From Varroa destructor (Eukaryota > Arthropoda > Arachnida > Mesostigmata > Varroidae), in assembly GCF_002443255.2 (NCBI RefSeq), contig NW_019211455.1:48977489-49041488 (forward strand): DNA of 64,000 nt. Reading direction: 5' to 3'. Shown here one piece after another: positions 1 through 13,081 of this stretch; within the stretch, counting starts at the first letter, position 1; every line of letters starts with the position of its first letter. A program made the translations under genes and the position numbers. Below the pieces are notes generated by a model that worked only from the letters and a program-made list of their open reading frames with translations, ran no database searches and was not told where the DNA came from.

Positions 1-2445
1 TTAGATGTTAGATGCCCGGTTCTCTATTGTATCGAACGTTTTAAATCCTTGCCCTGCATTTCACGCAGGCTCAGGAACTGTCGAGATCTTCACGGCAGTT
101 CGTTGATCTGTGATTTCTTGACCTGAGTACAATCACTGTTAAGTGAGCGGCATCCTGAGATCGAGATGGTGATCTAAATCAGATCTGAGCATGACTTGAG
201 CGGCGTGAGTTACTTGTCCTAGTGCCTTTGCGAGACAAAGACGTTGTCGTGGGAGCCGAGAGAAATGATGTTATGACTAATGATGTCTGACGATCTGCCG
301 TCGTCACACATTCTACATATCTATTCTGCATACCACGCTGGCCATTCCTTCAACTTCACCGAAACGGGATATGAGTTCGTATTGTTATGTACATTCACAC
401 TATTATATGCTACCCCTCTTGGTGACAATGGAACAGTGGGCACGCGATCGCTAGTTATAATCGTGCGTTGCACCCATTTAGATATCGACTGCTGCTGGTG
501 GACTGGGGCCGATATTTTTTTTATGATAAATGACGGTGTTCTCTTTACTGATCTTGCTGTTATTTCTGCTGACAGTACTGACTGCTGTCCGCTTCCAAAG
601 TACGAACTATATAATAATGGGCAACGGACACAATGGCGGAGTGGGCAACTATCACGAGCCACCTGATATATTATTCTATCTATAACAGATTTTCTCACCT
701 TTTGTGCTTGCAGTAGGTGCCTTGTAGTGCAGGAAATAACTGTTGTAAAATAAATACTCGAAATGATGATGAAATAAATGAGGTTCGGGAAAAGAACGAC
801 TCAATAAAATTTAGCTGTGACTTTTTGTCCACATAGAGCAGTTTAAGTAATAGTTTGTGAAGTTTCAAGATGCTGCTTCAGTAAACACAAACGAACTAAA
901 AGCTAATTTGCATTTAACCTTTTGGCAGGATAAGTTAGTGCTAGATAACTTGATCTATTATACTAACGAACTACATTAGAACAAATATTCCTTCAGAACT
1001 TTAAATATTACAGATATAATTTCAAGATCTGTTTTCTTCATATGTTTCTGTCCAGCTTCCTTAGGGGGCTTACGACGCGTCGTCTAGCAAGGGCGCTCTA
1101 CGATACTGCATAACATTCATTTAAACTCAATGAACAACTATATAATTATTCTCCAAGGATGGACGTGACAAAGATTAACTAAATAGAAAACTGTCTATTC
1201 AAGCCTGCTTTTTTTTCTCATCACTCAACGGTTATATAGTTGTTGAGAATGAAAGATGTCCATTAAAGCGGTATGGCCTTCACGGATGTTCGATTCATGA
1301 TTAATTGATGAACATATCCTTTTAGAGAGACCTTTTATTACCTTTCAAATGTTTGCCCTTACCTGAAAATTGATTGATTCTAATGCCGTGTTTTGAACTC
1401 TCGCACTTTTGTGGCAGAGAGATGGATATTTTTCTATTCCACGTTATCCTTGTCATCCTTTTTGGCGTTCGTGTAGGCTGCAGAATATGGCGATGACCCT
1501 CTGAAGCGGGACATAACCTCATGTCTAAACTAATTTGTAAGGTGCGTAAGGTGCCGAGTCATACGCAGTGTAAGCGAGGCAAAGCCAAGATGCCTTTGGG
1601 ATTATGCTATGTCCATATCGCTATGTCTGCTACTCAACAGCTGTGATCATCACCACCTTCTCACCCACAGGTTGCATCGTTTGGGACGACACAGTCGTTC
1701 GTTTTTGCCTGTTTTTCTTTTGTCTGATACCTCCGTAACAGTATGGTCTTCCAATGTTTGACCTATTTTTCGCCTTCTAGGCCCTCACTGACGCACGTCG
1801 CTCACCGCTTTGCGGTATCTCACTGAGATTGGCTACGAAGATGCTCAAAACAAGTTACAGAGCAAAGCGATATGAAGAGTCCATTATGGCTATCCTAACG
1901 GCAGTAGATACCTACAGAGAGAAGTGAGCTGAAAGCGGCAGAAAACGGATCAGTCTTTTCTAGTTAACAAAAGACGAAAGTTGTCTCGAAGTACGAATAA
2001 GACAGCACTGCTGCACAATGCCGAGAAGAATCTTACAGGAAGGGTTGTTTGGACAATAGTATAGACTATAGAGTTTTTTAGAAATTTCGCCATCCGGGCA
2101 GCTAGAATTGTTAGCTCTGACTATGTGCTAGTACTCCACAACAGGTGGACGGGAGGGACATAAGGAACCAGGCAGACCACCCGAAACCATGCAGAAATAT
2201 ACAAGTTTACAGAAGACTCGAACACTATGACCCCTTTGGCAGCTTATTTTCGTAGCTTTTGGAAAAGGTCATATGGGGGATGCAGGCTAAGCGCTTCGGC
2301 TTCTCTCGATCTTTCGTTCCCTTAGCTTCGTTTCCCCCATCTTTAGACTCTAAGCGCAGTTAGAATGTGAAGAATAGACAGAAGTTGACAGCATCTATTG
2401 TGTGCCAAGGACACCGATGATGATGAGGCCGCCGCCAAAGAAACA

Positions 2446-2510
2446 GGGGGAGGGGGGGGGGGGGACGAAGCACATGTAGACGCGTAGACGAGACGCCGCC
2501 GCCGCCGCCG
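2446..2510 (+). repeat. G-run and GCC trinucleotide run
   Basis: A near-continuous run of 18 G with one A (2446-2464) is followed 30 bp later by five to six GCC units (2494-2510). The local GC content is far above the surroundings. Confidence 0.85.
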
Positions 2511-5377
2511 TGAAGAGTAGACGAAAAATAAAAGGTATCCCGCCTTACCTTTCTTTCTCCACCGATGAGATGCGTTATATTTCTCTCTCTCCCCCCTCTC
2601 TCTCCCCTCCTTTCTTTATTTCGTTTTGTTTGTCTTTAGGAGACGAGTACAGCAGACAAATATAACTTAACCACTGCTTTCGTGATTGTTTACTCTCCAT
2701 TTTAAATATGGCCCTTAGGCAAATGCCCGTTAACCCTTGCGTCTTGTCCATCCTTGTTCCAGACTTAAGGTCCTAAGAGGAGGCTTGCTTTTTTATGCGT
2801 TGCTTTGCTCGCTGGCGTCTACAATAGGCAAACTCAAGAGTCAGACTCTCATGCGTCCGGGAATCAGCTGTGTAGAAAAGGGTTGGCCAAGGACACTTTT
2901 TTTTGCCGGATCAGCAAGCGGTGCCGTTACGTGCGTGCTTTTAGCGGTGCTCTTTCCTGAGCTCGTTCATTTGTTCCATAATGTTTCTGGTGTTCGCTTG
3001 GGTTGAAATTGTTTTACAAAAGGAGAGGACTACTTGGCGTTGAAACGAATAAAAATCCCAAAGGCTTACTAGATGATCAGAGGCATCAACGCCGTATATT
3101 ATTTGTTTGTCGTTCAGCAAGCTGTCGAATAACCACCATGATCATACAGCTTAGAACGAAAAAAAAAGAGTTTTAAGTGCAATAAATATAGAAGAAATTC
3201 AACTCCGACTAGCCACAGTACCAGATATTTGAGAGTTGATTAAACAGAAACAACATTGGGCATAAAAAAAGAAGCCAAAGAAGAGGATACCATAGGTAAT
3301 TTGACAAACCCTATCGAAGTGTATAGAAGATTAACTGCTGAAATAAGACTCTCCTATAAAGCACTATTCTGTTGTACTACGATTGGTTTTATTTACCCCG
3401 CAGATACCTGAGAGGAAAACAGAGGGCTGAAGAGTAACTGGCCTCATTGAGTTACAGTCACATTTTTAGGTCATTAAATAGTGACGGATCGATCGATCAA
3501 CGGCTCGTCGTATAACCTTTTTGTCGTTCTCTGATAATGAAACGTCTTTATTGTTAGCTTTGGCAGAAATTTCGCTTATTTATAATTAGAACAGAATTTA
3601 AATCCCAGATTAGTTCCCTACGTATTACGCCACTCTTTTCGGTCTAAGTCAAACTATTGGATGTCGATCAGGCGGGACGTCCTCTGCTCGGTTAGGGATC
3701 GCCTTGCGTAGTGTTTTTGTCCTTCAGCTCCGCTGAATCATGTGCTGTTCATTCACTCCCCGAGAGACCTACATCGTAAATGGCTCAACCTAAGAGACAA
3801 ATGGTGGAAATTCAAGCTTGTTTCAACTTTAAAAGCCATTAATAGCAGCAACTTCGAAAAAGATCGAGTAGTAATAATATCAAATGACTGGAGTTTTAGC
3901 TTCCCGAATAGTTCTTCACAGATATACAATAAGGGTGCACAGGCACCATTACCGTTATCATATAATAGTTTTATAAAAGTGTTAATTAACGAACTCAGAG
4001 GAAGGAAGTCAAAGGATTTAGTATTTAATAATAATGCTAGCTACTACAGGCCACATGTGTTTTGTATAATAGCGCTACTTGAATAAATATGCGATTTCCT
4101 TTTTACGTATGTGTGACAATATATCGAACTTACTATGTTTACACTTGTTCGATCTGTTTCGTACATTTCTATTAGCTGACCGAGGTGAAATGTTTCCCAG
4201 GGAATTTTTAGATATTCAGTATTGGTTTTCTAGTCGGATGTATTTTCGAAGTTATCATAGCCTTTGCTCGGACTTTTCTTCTATCGCTGACCGTTTAACA
4301 TCAATCTTCATTTTCCCGCTAGAGAATGGAACTCTTAGTGGATCTGCTCTGGAGAAGAGTGCGTAATGTCGGAGGGGTGTATTTATATAAAAATATCATA
4401 ATATTCGTATGTATAATCTAATAGTACTATAATAGATGCTAATGAAGCGGAATTAAACCTTCCTCTCTGCGGGTGTTTTATCGCCATCGATTTGAAATGC
4501 TCGATGGCTGTGTGTGTCTGTGTCAACGGCTTCAGCCTATGGCGATAGGATAACAGGACTAGGAATGTCTGCATTAGAGCAACAACAACCGGAACGACTA
4601 GACAAAACAATGCATCGCCCGTAAAACACAGACCTGTATTGCCCCGAAACAACATTTCAATCTGCTTAATAAAAGTCTATTAAACCTCGACAAGAAAATT
4701 GCGGTCATTTTAGCTTGGGTCCTAATAGATAAATATACCGCAGATGTTCGTACCAATTATGGCAAGATCGAGCTAATTTAGACAAAGCTCTGCATATCAG
4801 TCGGAAAAGCGTGCTTCACTGTTTCTGTCTCCTGGATTAAGGAACGATGAGCAGCGTTGCTAAATTTTATTGCACAATGTAATAGCCCATAGACTTTTTT
4901 GAAACTCCAGTGCTTCTGGCTTTTCGGCGAACGGCCCATTGACTCTTGATCGGCTGGATTCTGTTCTCTTGCTGCCGAAGTCAGTCTCCTTCGACGTCGT
5001 CGTTTTTATTACTGTTGTCCCGCTCATATGCTCGCCTTCACCCTCGGCTTCTGCAAAGGACAATGAAGCGATGTTGGTAGACAAAGTGCTGTTACAACGA
5101 GCGATGACTTCGTGCCTGTTCCAGCCGTGGCGGTCGTCGGAACAGTGGTGAAAAATGATGTTTTTTCCTTTTGGCTTTATATTTTCATAATGGAAGAAGC
5201 ATGCACGTTGGAAAACGTAAGCGATCGCAGGGACGAAGGTCTGCACCCATCGGAAAAGCTTGTGGGGTCCCTATTGCAGTTGGATGAAGCGGTTCCTTTT
5301 TTCCCTTAGCAGAACAGAAAAGAAAGAAGAAGATTATAATATCGATAAGATTATGACGTTGCGAAGCCGTCGGCGTA

Positions 5378-5405
5378 CCACACACACACACACGCACATA
5401 CAATG

Positions 5406-5446
<41 letters not shown>
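5378..5446 (+). repeat. Compound microsatellite CA / TA / GA
   Basis: A CA run is followed by about 7 TA and 13 AG units without interruption between the last two. This is the most complex simple repeat in the window. Confidence 0.9.
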
Positions 5447-7943
5447 CACCGCGTGTGTTTACGCATAACGGAGGTTATGCTATTAGGGGCCCACACTGTA
5501 ACTCTGATTCGAATTAATGTATAAACTTTGCATACGTATTTCGATCTGTTTTTGCTTAGCATGTATATTTCTGTATATTCAATCTGTCGCCTAGTTGCCC
5601 ACTGTCTAGTTGCTATTATAAATTGATCTCCTCCGTCCTAAATGCAAGAACTTATTCAAGTAGTATGACTGGCTAGACGGCACCGCTGTGCCCTGTTTCT
5701 AGCCGTTAAATTTCAACCTAACCCGACATTATATAAAAAACGATATCTCGAACGGTCGTGTCCGCTCCGAAATACTACTCGGTTTTCCTTATCTGTTTAA
5801 TTGTTAGATTTCTAAGTATGACTCCGGATAGTTGCTTAGCCTGTTGCACGTCTGCAGCTGTCGTGCCGCCGTTGTTATAAGTGATCCTCAATCTTAAAGC
5901 CAAAAAACCTTTTCAAATGATGCCCGCCTTATCAGTAGCATCGAACTGTGCAAACTTCATAAAAAATGCGCTACGTTATCGTCGTCCTATATAGGATAGA
6001 GAATAAATTGCATCGGGTACGAGGATGCTGACAGTTTTATATATGTTCTCGTGTAGGATGATTATATGCGCTTTTACGTATATATGTAAAAATCAGGTCG
6101 ACCACATGCTCATATCAGCTCAGGGATAAAAACGAAAAAATTAGAAACATAGAATATATTAAGTATACTACACATAACGCTTGGTGTCTGTAAGGTGACC
6201 ATATAATTAATTGTTTCAATTGATTTGAGTGAAATAAAGTTGACATATATGACAATGAAAATTGCTGGTGCAGATGTCAAGTTTTCTCACGGAATAATTT
6301 TTAAATATTTCTAGGAAAATAGACTGAAAGTCATCTTTATTTTTCGTTCGTTCAAAAACGTTACAAATATTCGGTGTTTCTTCTTGTGCTTAAGCATACG
6401 CTAAATTTAGCAGTAGTTGGTATGGGACTGTTTTTTGAGACACAAAATTAAATAACTTTTTTGACTTTTGGTTACAAATAAGAAAAATTATTGAGTCTCT
6501 AAAGGTTCGACGCAAGGATGCTTTGAAATATCAATAACAGACAGTACAAACAACCCAGGTAGAAAAAAGTATAAAAAAAAAAGATTATATTCGAATGAGA
6601 TAAGTCTTAAGGCTTTTGTTATAGTAAAAGATCGAAATTGTCGAAAAAATCGCCCACAGCTTACTTGCAACTTATATTCTCGTACTATGATTGCTGAACT
6701 TTGCCGCAACTTGCAAATTGCAAGAAAGCTCGACCAACGAGTTACTCTGTATACGTCAAAATATATAATACAGAATTAGATAGTTGCATGCAAAGAGACA
6801 GAGGATGTGTCTACACGGTGCGTGGATTGGGAATGGTTCAGGGGCTCAAAAATGTATTGAAACAATACTCCATTATGTATTGAAAAGTAAAGGTAAAAAT
6901 GTAATACAGTAAACAAAAGAAGTGTTTTATTTTTATAAGAAAATAATAAAAATTCAATTACATTAATTCAATTAATAAAAAAAATAATATAAATTACAAA
7001 TATGTTTGTAATTATCGATAATGAGACATGAAATAGTGATGCATAGAACTTCGTGGAGGTTACGCTGTATAATAATACATTTGTACGACAAGACATTTTC
7101 CATAATAATAGCAGCACCTTTTTTTCGAACACTGCCAACCTCTGGATGCACACTTGTCACAACCTGTAACGTCTTTTCGATTAAGCAGGTTGTTTATCAG
7201 TTTACACCTCAATGTCCTTCCTTCTGTCTCGGATAATATCGAATGATTAAGTTAACGGCTGTCTCGAGAGAGGGGGTTAGCCTGTACCCCCAGCGATTGC
7301 TTAATGTTGCATGAAAAATGTCAACTCTCGGTCGGCTTCACATCTACCGCAATATTAAATAACTCCATTTCCTAACGACCGCTTCTATTCAACAGTCTCT
7401 CAATCATTCCCGTACATATATATATACACAGGTGATAAATGGAAGATTATATCGATTCTTCTAAAAAGAGCAGCGCTACGTTGACCGCCGCGGAACTTCG
7501 AAAGTTTCGCAATTATACTCGATGGTGGACGCCCTATGCAGAGCAGATTCACATCTGAAGTGCATGTGCGTCAGTGAATTTCTAATCTATGATGGAAGAA
7601 GTTTTAGTTTTATACACACAATTGCAAAGGAAAATAATCCTCTAGCTTTTGGACGATACAACTATTATTCTGATATAAACAAATAAACTTCTTCATTCGC
7701 TGTACAACTAGTCATCATTATCCTATTCAAGGAAAAGGAATTCAAAATTAATCGTTACGCCAATAAGTCGCTTGTTTGTCTCCGCTCGCAGCCTCTGGGT
7801 AGACAAGCTGGCATAGTTAAATGCAGTAGGATCGAAACGAAGCCCAGTAGCGAAAAAAGCTAGCTTGAGTAGAGAGCCCTGAATCTATGCTTATGCCCCC
7901 ATCGACCATAACGCCCCAACTGACAAAGAATTTATTTCTAAAA

Positions 7944-8155
7944 TTATTTTTTAAAAATTAAACATTTAGTTATTATTAAGCTGTCAGGCAACGGAACTTG
8001 CACTACATGTGTCAGTACCGACTTCCGTTCGGCTGTACCCGCGCGTAGTCCCACAGAAGCGGGATTGCTGCCCAGAAGCGGATCTTGATAATATTTGGAG
8101 TATGACCTAGCTCTCATGAGACTCTCTGTCGGTGTCATTGGGCTGGTATTTGCGT
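7944..8155 (-). CDS. Candidate terminal exon, product unknown
   Basis: On the minus strand an acceptor TTTTAGTCTAATTGACAG precedes a phase-1 frame of about 70 codons. It starts DANTSPMTPTESLMRARSYS, includes KYYQDPLLGSNPASVGLRAG, and ends LPDSLIITKCLIFKK before TAA at 7944-7946. An AATAAA poly(A) signal follows the stop within about 20 bases (near 7930). The mix of residues looks protein-like (S/T/P-rich with an RxRSYS stretch of the kind found in cytoplasmic tails). I do not recognise the family and cannot find upstream exons, so this remains a weak candidate. Confidence 0.18.
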
Positions 8156-11100
8156 CTGTCAATTAGACTAAAACCGAGAGAAGGCAGAACTCTGCCAGTT
8201 GGTCGGGCGACCATTACAAAACCTTTGTAATTACGTGCCAGATCGACGCTCGGTTTTCGTTCCCCAACTAAATTAACATCCAATAAATATTTAAGAATTT
8301 AAGGTAAATGTTTAAGAATTCAATTGGCTATTAGGGCTGACAATTTGTTAAAATGTTTCTCACAAAAATTTCTGTGAAATCACGGTGTATATCATACGTT
8401 ATTTAGTCATCGACTATGGTACGTCTATGGTACGATAAAGTCCATAGCGTCACAAATTGCATCTGAAGCAATTTCCAGACAATTTTTTCGTCTAACGCGT
8501 GGCGTCTTCTTGCAACTAGTGGTAGCGTTTAATGCAGCGAAATCCGCGACTATACACCTGATACATTACCTTGCGTCTAAGCAGTCGATGTAGCTACTTC
8601 TACCGGTGCAGCTGCTGAGAAAAGCAACGCCTCAAGTGAGTAAACGACAAAGACAAAGCAAAATAATCAAATTTGGAAATATCGCCGTCTACTCCGCCTT
8701 CTCCTTCTTCCTTTCTTGTTTAGTTTATTGCACCATATTATTTGTATGCCGTATTGAGCCTTGTATCAATTTGTTTCACAACTCTTACACAACGTTTCGT
8801 CTAGTTCTGTCGTCGTTCCAACGTGCGCTTATCCCGTTGTATAGGCCCCTTCTTCGGGCCATTGATCGCCGACGACGTTGGCGACGACGGCCCATTGTCG
8901 ATAAGAAACAATATCTCAACGGTTTGGCTGGCTTCATCCCTTGGTGTTGCTCTACGACGAATTAAAGCATTTCATTGGCACGTGAATAGCCCTGCGCCGT
9001 TCCTGTCGTTCGCCAGTTATCTTTTCGCCCTCTGAAGAATGGAGGGCCAGCAAACGGTCTAGAGTTGTAATCCTGCCCTCGTTTGGCCAGCGCTTACAAT
9101 GACTTTCGGACCTTGAAGACTATCCATATCACTACTGCTATGCGAGAGACTTAAAGCAAGCGGAAGGAGGGGTGTAGCCGTAATAGATAGACGACTTTTT
9201 TACGTTTGCCTCAGTTTGCCAAATAGTAAAAGAAAGAATCTTTTGCAAACGTCCGTTTGCCGCCATGAAGGAGGATGTCAGCTTTGTTCCTCAACTATTT
9301 CCGCCGTACATAAAAATAAGCGCATGCGATGGCCGGTTGAATAGCCAATGCCCTATTCCTCTTTTTCTATTAAGGCAAAGTATCCAGTAGGTAGTATACT
9401 GATGATGCCCATGTTTATACTACGGATAGCCACGCTGTTGCTATGTTTAATAACGATATCTACATTTCTATCCTACTCGTTTTGAAACAGGGCAATGCCT
9501 GCAAAAAGATGGTATCACATAGAAAGCCTATATATCACCCAGTAGAACAACAATATTAGGCTGTTACAAGCGAACCTGATGAAGCAGAATAACTTCTGAA
9601 GTAGGAAATACTCAAGTCTTTCAGAAATGTGTTAGTAAAAGTCGGTTAGATTTCCTTTAAAACTAATAAGTTTAAAAGAAATACATATTCTTACCTCGAA
9701 AATCAACAGCCAGCGGTCGTTCATTGAAATGGGAAATTCATTGAATATTGCTGTGGGCATTAGGTAAAAGGACCTTAAACGAAAGCACAGTGCATAAACG
9801 CTACAAACGTTTCCAGATCCTAAATAACAGTGCTGAAGGCCGGCGAGGAGACACTAAATGTTGAGACGTGCAGCATAAAAACGCATTGCAGCAATCGAGG
9901 CGACTATTTATGAAGGCAGAGCTTGAAGAGCTTTAAGGGCTCTGTCGGTCAAAACTGGCGTTCGCTACGTAATCTGTTTCCGAATTACGACCCAAACACT
10001 GAAAATTCCAAAACTGGCGAAAAATGAACCCTCGTGTATATTCCATGCGTAAAGCGCATGGTACCATAGTCAACAAAAACCCGCCTGCCATTACTGTTTC
10101 AGTCTTTACCGCCAGCTGGAAAGGAATTAGGCGAGATAATGGTCTCGTTCCGAAAAATCGAGTAGATTCGGTCGATGTTAGTATTTTCAATGGACATCGG
10201 ATGCATCTTGCACCATAAACTACTCGTCAAAAATGAAACAATCAGCACAGAGCGCCATCTGGCATTGTTTATGAAACTTGTAGGTCGTTGGCATGGAAAT
10301 GGAAAGTACACGGACTTAACTGCAACACGAGACTTCACCACGATGCCTCAGTGACTTCTTGTATTAGGCAGACGAATATCCAACGTTAGCTTTCCTCATC
10401 TGAGTCTGTGTGATTACGAAGCAAACATACCCGATTATCTGTTCACTTAGAGAAATTACATATGGGAATGTGCCAGAGGGTTGCCAGAACACTGGGACGA
10501 GTGTATGAAAAATAAGGGGAAAAGTTATTTTTTTAGCTCGACTAGAAAAAAAAAGGTTCAATTTCGAAGTCCGCCGGATTTGCTTGTAACAGCCTAATAG
10601 TGCTGAATGTACGTCGACGCTATAACGAAATTGCTATAAGATTACTAAGCTAATAATCATACGATTATTGTCTTAATAAACGGAATCAAATATTTCTATT
10701 TTTTTTTTTTACTACCGGAAGGTTAAGTGTTGCCTTTGAGAAACGTGTAAATGTTACTTTTTCTACAAAACTTACTGTTATAATTCATCCTTGTAGTTGG
10801 ATTAGGCAACAAATAATGTCACAATTTGATGCCAGGCTTTAGAGATTTGGTTACTAGCGGCCTAGTTTGAATAGTTTTTTTTCCCCTACATTCTAACGGA
10901 TCGAACTAACTTTTGGAGCATACTTCCCAGAAATCTTTTATTGATAAACACTGAACTGAATTGATAAATAAGGTGTGGAAAGCCGAATTTGTGGTGTCTT
11001 GACAAGAGCGGTATTCCAGTTTCATCTTTATGCTCGTTGGGCCTGCATAATGAGATTAGTAAGAGAACGTTATCTGAGCTGTACGAATAATCACCCTATA

Positions 11101-12936
11101 GAGACTTCGAAAGCTGCGTAACAAGCTGTTATAAAAGATAATTGAAACTGCTTAATGAGCATGGGAAAATCTCAGCTCTTACAAAGGAGTACCTTAACGG
11201 AAAGCGTTACGCATGTATTCTTCTATGTAACTTCGTATCCTTTATCCCATTTCTTCGTAAACGTTTTAGACAATATATGTTTCCTCCTAGGTGACTGCTT
11301 CAGCAATTTCAATTAAATCAAGCGACCTTTAACCTCCTCACTAGAAACACCTAACTCTGATTATTAGGGTTTCATGTATTTAACCAAACAGCTGAACACG
11401 TAAAAACGTGCTTTCATTCGAGTACGTCATGCAAATTGACGTTAAGATTCAAAGCTATTGTACCTCTTTAGTGCCCGATATGGCTCAATATTACACGCCG
11501 CGCTGAGAAAATGAATAAGTGAACGCTTCGGCGCAGTCCAGTATCTAAGCCATCGTCCATCTCGTCAGATACAACTCCCTAAATATTCTAGCCGTATCTG
11601 AATCAATATTGATCCGCCCCTGCGTGTTTGCTCATTTGTCTAGCCGCCCCCCACCCGTACAAGTACGTCGTTCGCAATTTCGAACGTCGACGTCCAAGCT
11701 CGTACCCACGCATTCATGACGCTCGTTAAATGTTACACCCAACGCAAGCCAAGCAAAAAAGAGAAACATCCGCGGCCGCGTCTGTATGCAAACGAACTTG
11801 TTAACCGATGAACGCCAACGTACGAGTCGTACACAGGAAGCACCTGGCCAAAGGGAGTTTACAATTCGTCGCGGGACGCAACGATCAAATGCTAAAGTCT
11901 ACTGAGGACTGTGTAAACGAAGCCAGCCTTGTTTGCTTTGTGTTCACAGATTAGCATTAGAATTGAATTCCAAATTGAAAAAAACTAGATACATTCGTTG
12001 TTCATTCATCAGAAGTCAATGCCCGGAGTAAATCCTCGGATTTGCTGTATGATCGTTTTTGGTACCAATAAAAGACACTGATTATTGCTGAATAGCAGAC
12101 GACCGACGTAAAATGTTTTGTTTGAGGTTATGAATAGTGTCGTGGATAGAGGGCGCCGATATCTGCGACTGAACGTTTGTGCGACGAAATAGCGTTATTG
12201 CGTTCGTTACAAAGTCATTTGGAGTTGCCAAAGGTACGATGTTCATGTGCATTTATCCGTTTAGAACGCGTAAGCAAAAAATGCGTTTGACATACAGCAT
12301 AGCAGGCGGATGGACAGACTGTTACAGCTGACCAAAGAGAAACCCGAGGAAAATCTTTGATCATTCATCCTTTACGCAACAATGAAGACTATTTGTTTCC
12401 AATATAGCATCACAAATATATATATATATATATCGATGGAACAATATGAAAAATGGTCTGTTAAGTAAGCCTAAGCTTGATTTTAGCTCTCATTTTATAT
12501 TTGGGGTCCTTTATTACTCTGTAATGTTTTCTAGTAATAGTTACCGTTTATTTTTTAGGGCCCTTTAGATTTTTCTTATTACTTAATTTCTTTGCCCACC
12601 TCCGCGCTTCCTATAAGTCACGAAAATCAGTTGCTAATTAACGTAAGCCCGTTTTACTCATCGGTGACAGCTACCTTCTTAGCTCGGTGATTTTGGCCTA
12701 TTTTACCGAGTCAGTAGTATCTAGCGTCCTCTGGTCGGTCCTTCGATATCACCGAAATCACTTGCCTTTTTCACGTTCTTATAAGTTTCCTATGACGTCA
12801 TCCTATGAAATCGTCTGCGAAAAGGAACAGAAGTAGGTTAGAAGAAGCCTTGCTCGTTTGTGCGTCAATATCTCATTCAGAATTAACTATTACGAAACAA
12901 GCTTAAACTAGCAATGTTTTTGATTCGCGAACGCGT
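8156..12936. other. Gene-free stretch
   Basis: Nothing recognisable apart from a small TA run at 12416-12433. An open frame at 8606-8965 encodes a hydrophobic patch followed by an arginine-rich tail from simple CGA-type sequence; no start or splice context supports it. Confidence 0.55.
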
Positions 12937-13081
12937 ATGCGCGTGATTCGATTTCTACAAAGATGTAAATTTCGTATCTTGTCTATCTTGTGCTTGCTCA
13001 CGCTTGCTACTGTGCTCTCAAGATCTGGCCTAATAAAGTATGAAGGCAAGACTTTTCCTTTCCACGGCCCTATGGGTACGA
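12937..13081 (+). CDS. Candidate first exon: type II membrane-anchor N terminus
   Basis: An ATG opens a 48-codon frame with a basic N terminus (MRVIRFLQRCKFR), a hydrophobic segment (ILSILCLLTLATVL, residues about 14-27) and a lumenal start (SRSGLIKYEGKTFPFHGPMG). It runs into a strong donor, TACGA|GTAAGT, leaving in phase 1. Short basic tail plus membrane segment is the layout of type II membrane proteins such as Golgi glycosyltransferases, and also of membrane-associated collagens. The ATG context is not strong (C at -3). The open frame continues past the donor to 13230, but that part looks unconstrained. I could not identify the protein or a second exon. Confidence 0.25.

Larger units (their letters stand above)
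1..7943. other. Gene-free stretch
   Basis: No convincing exon on either strand. It holds the G/GCC run near 2.45 kb, a CT-rich tract near 2580-2615, and the CA/TA/GA microsatellite near 5.4 kb. The longest open frames (about 128 codons near 280-666 and 4860-5246) have no splice context or domain and overlap one another on opposite strands. Confidence 0.6.

Noticed and set aside
9570..9615. CTGATGA ... GAAA hammerhead-like order on the + strand
   Set aside because: Extra unpaired bases between stem II and GAAA, and stems I and III are not present.
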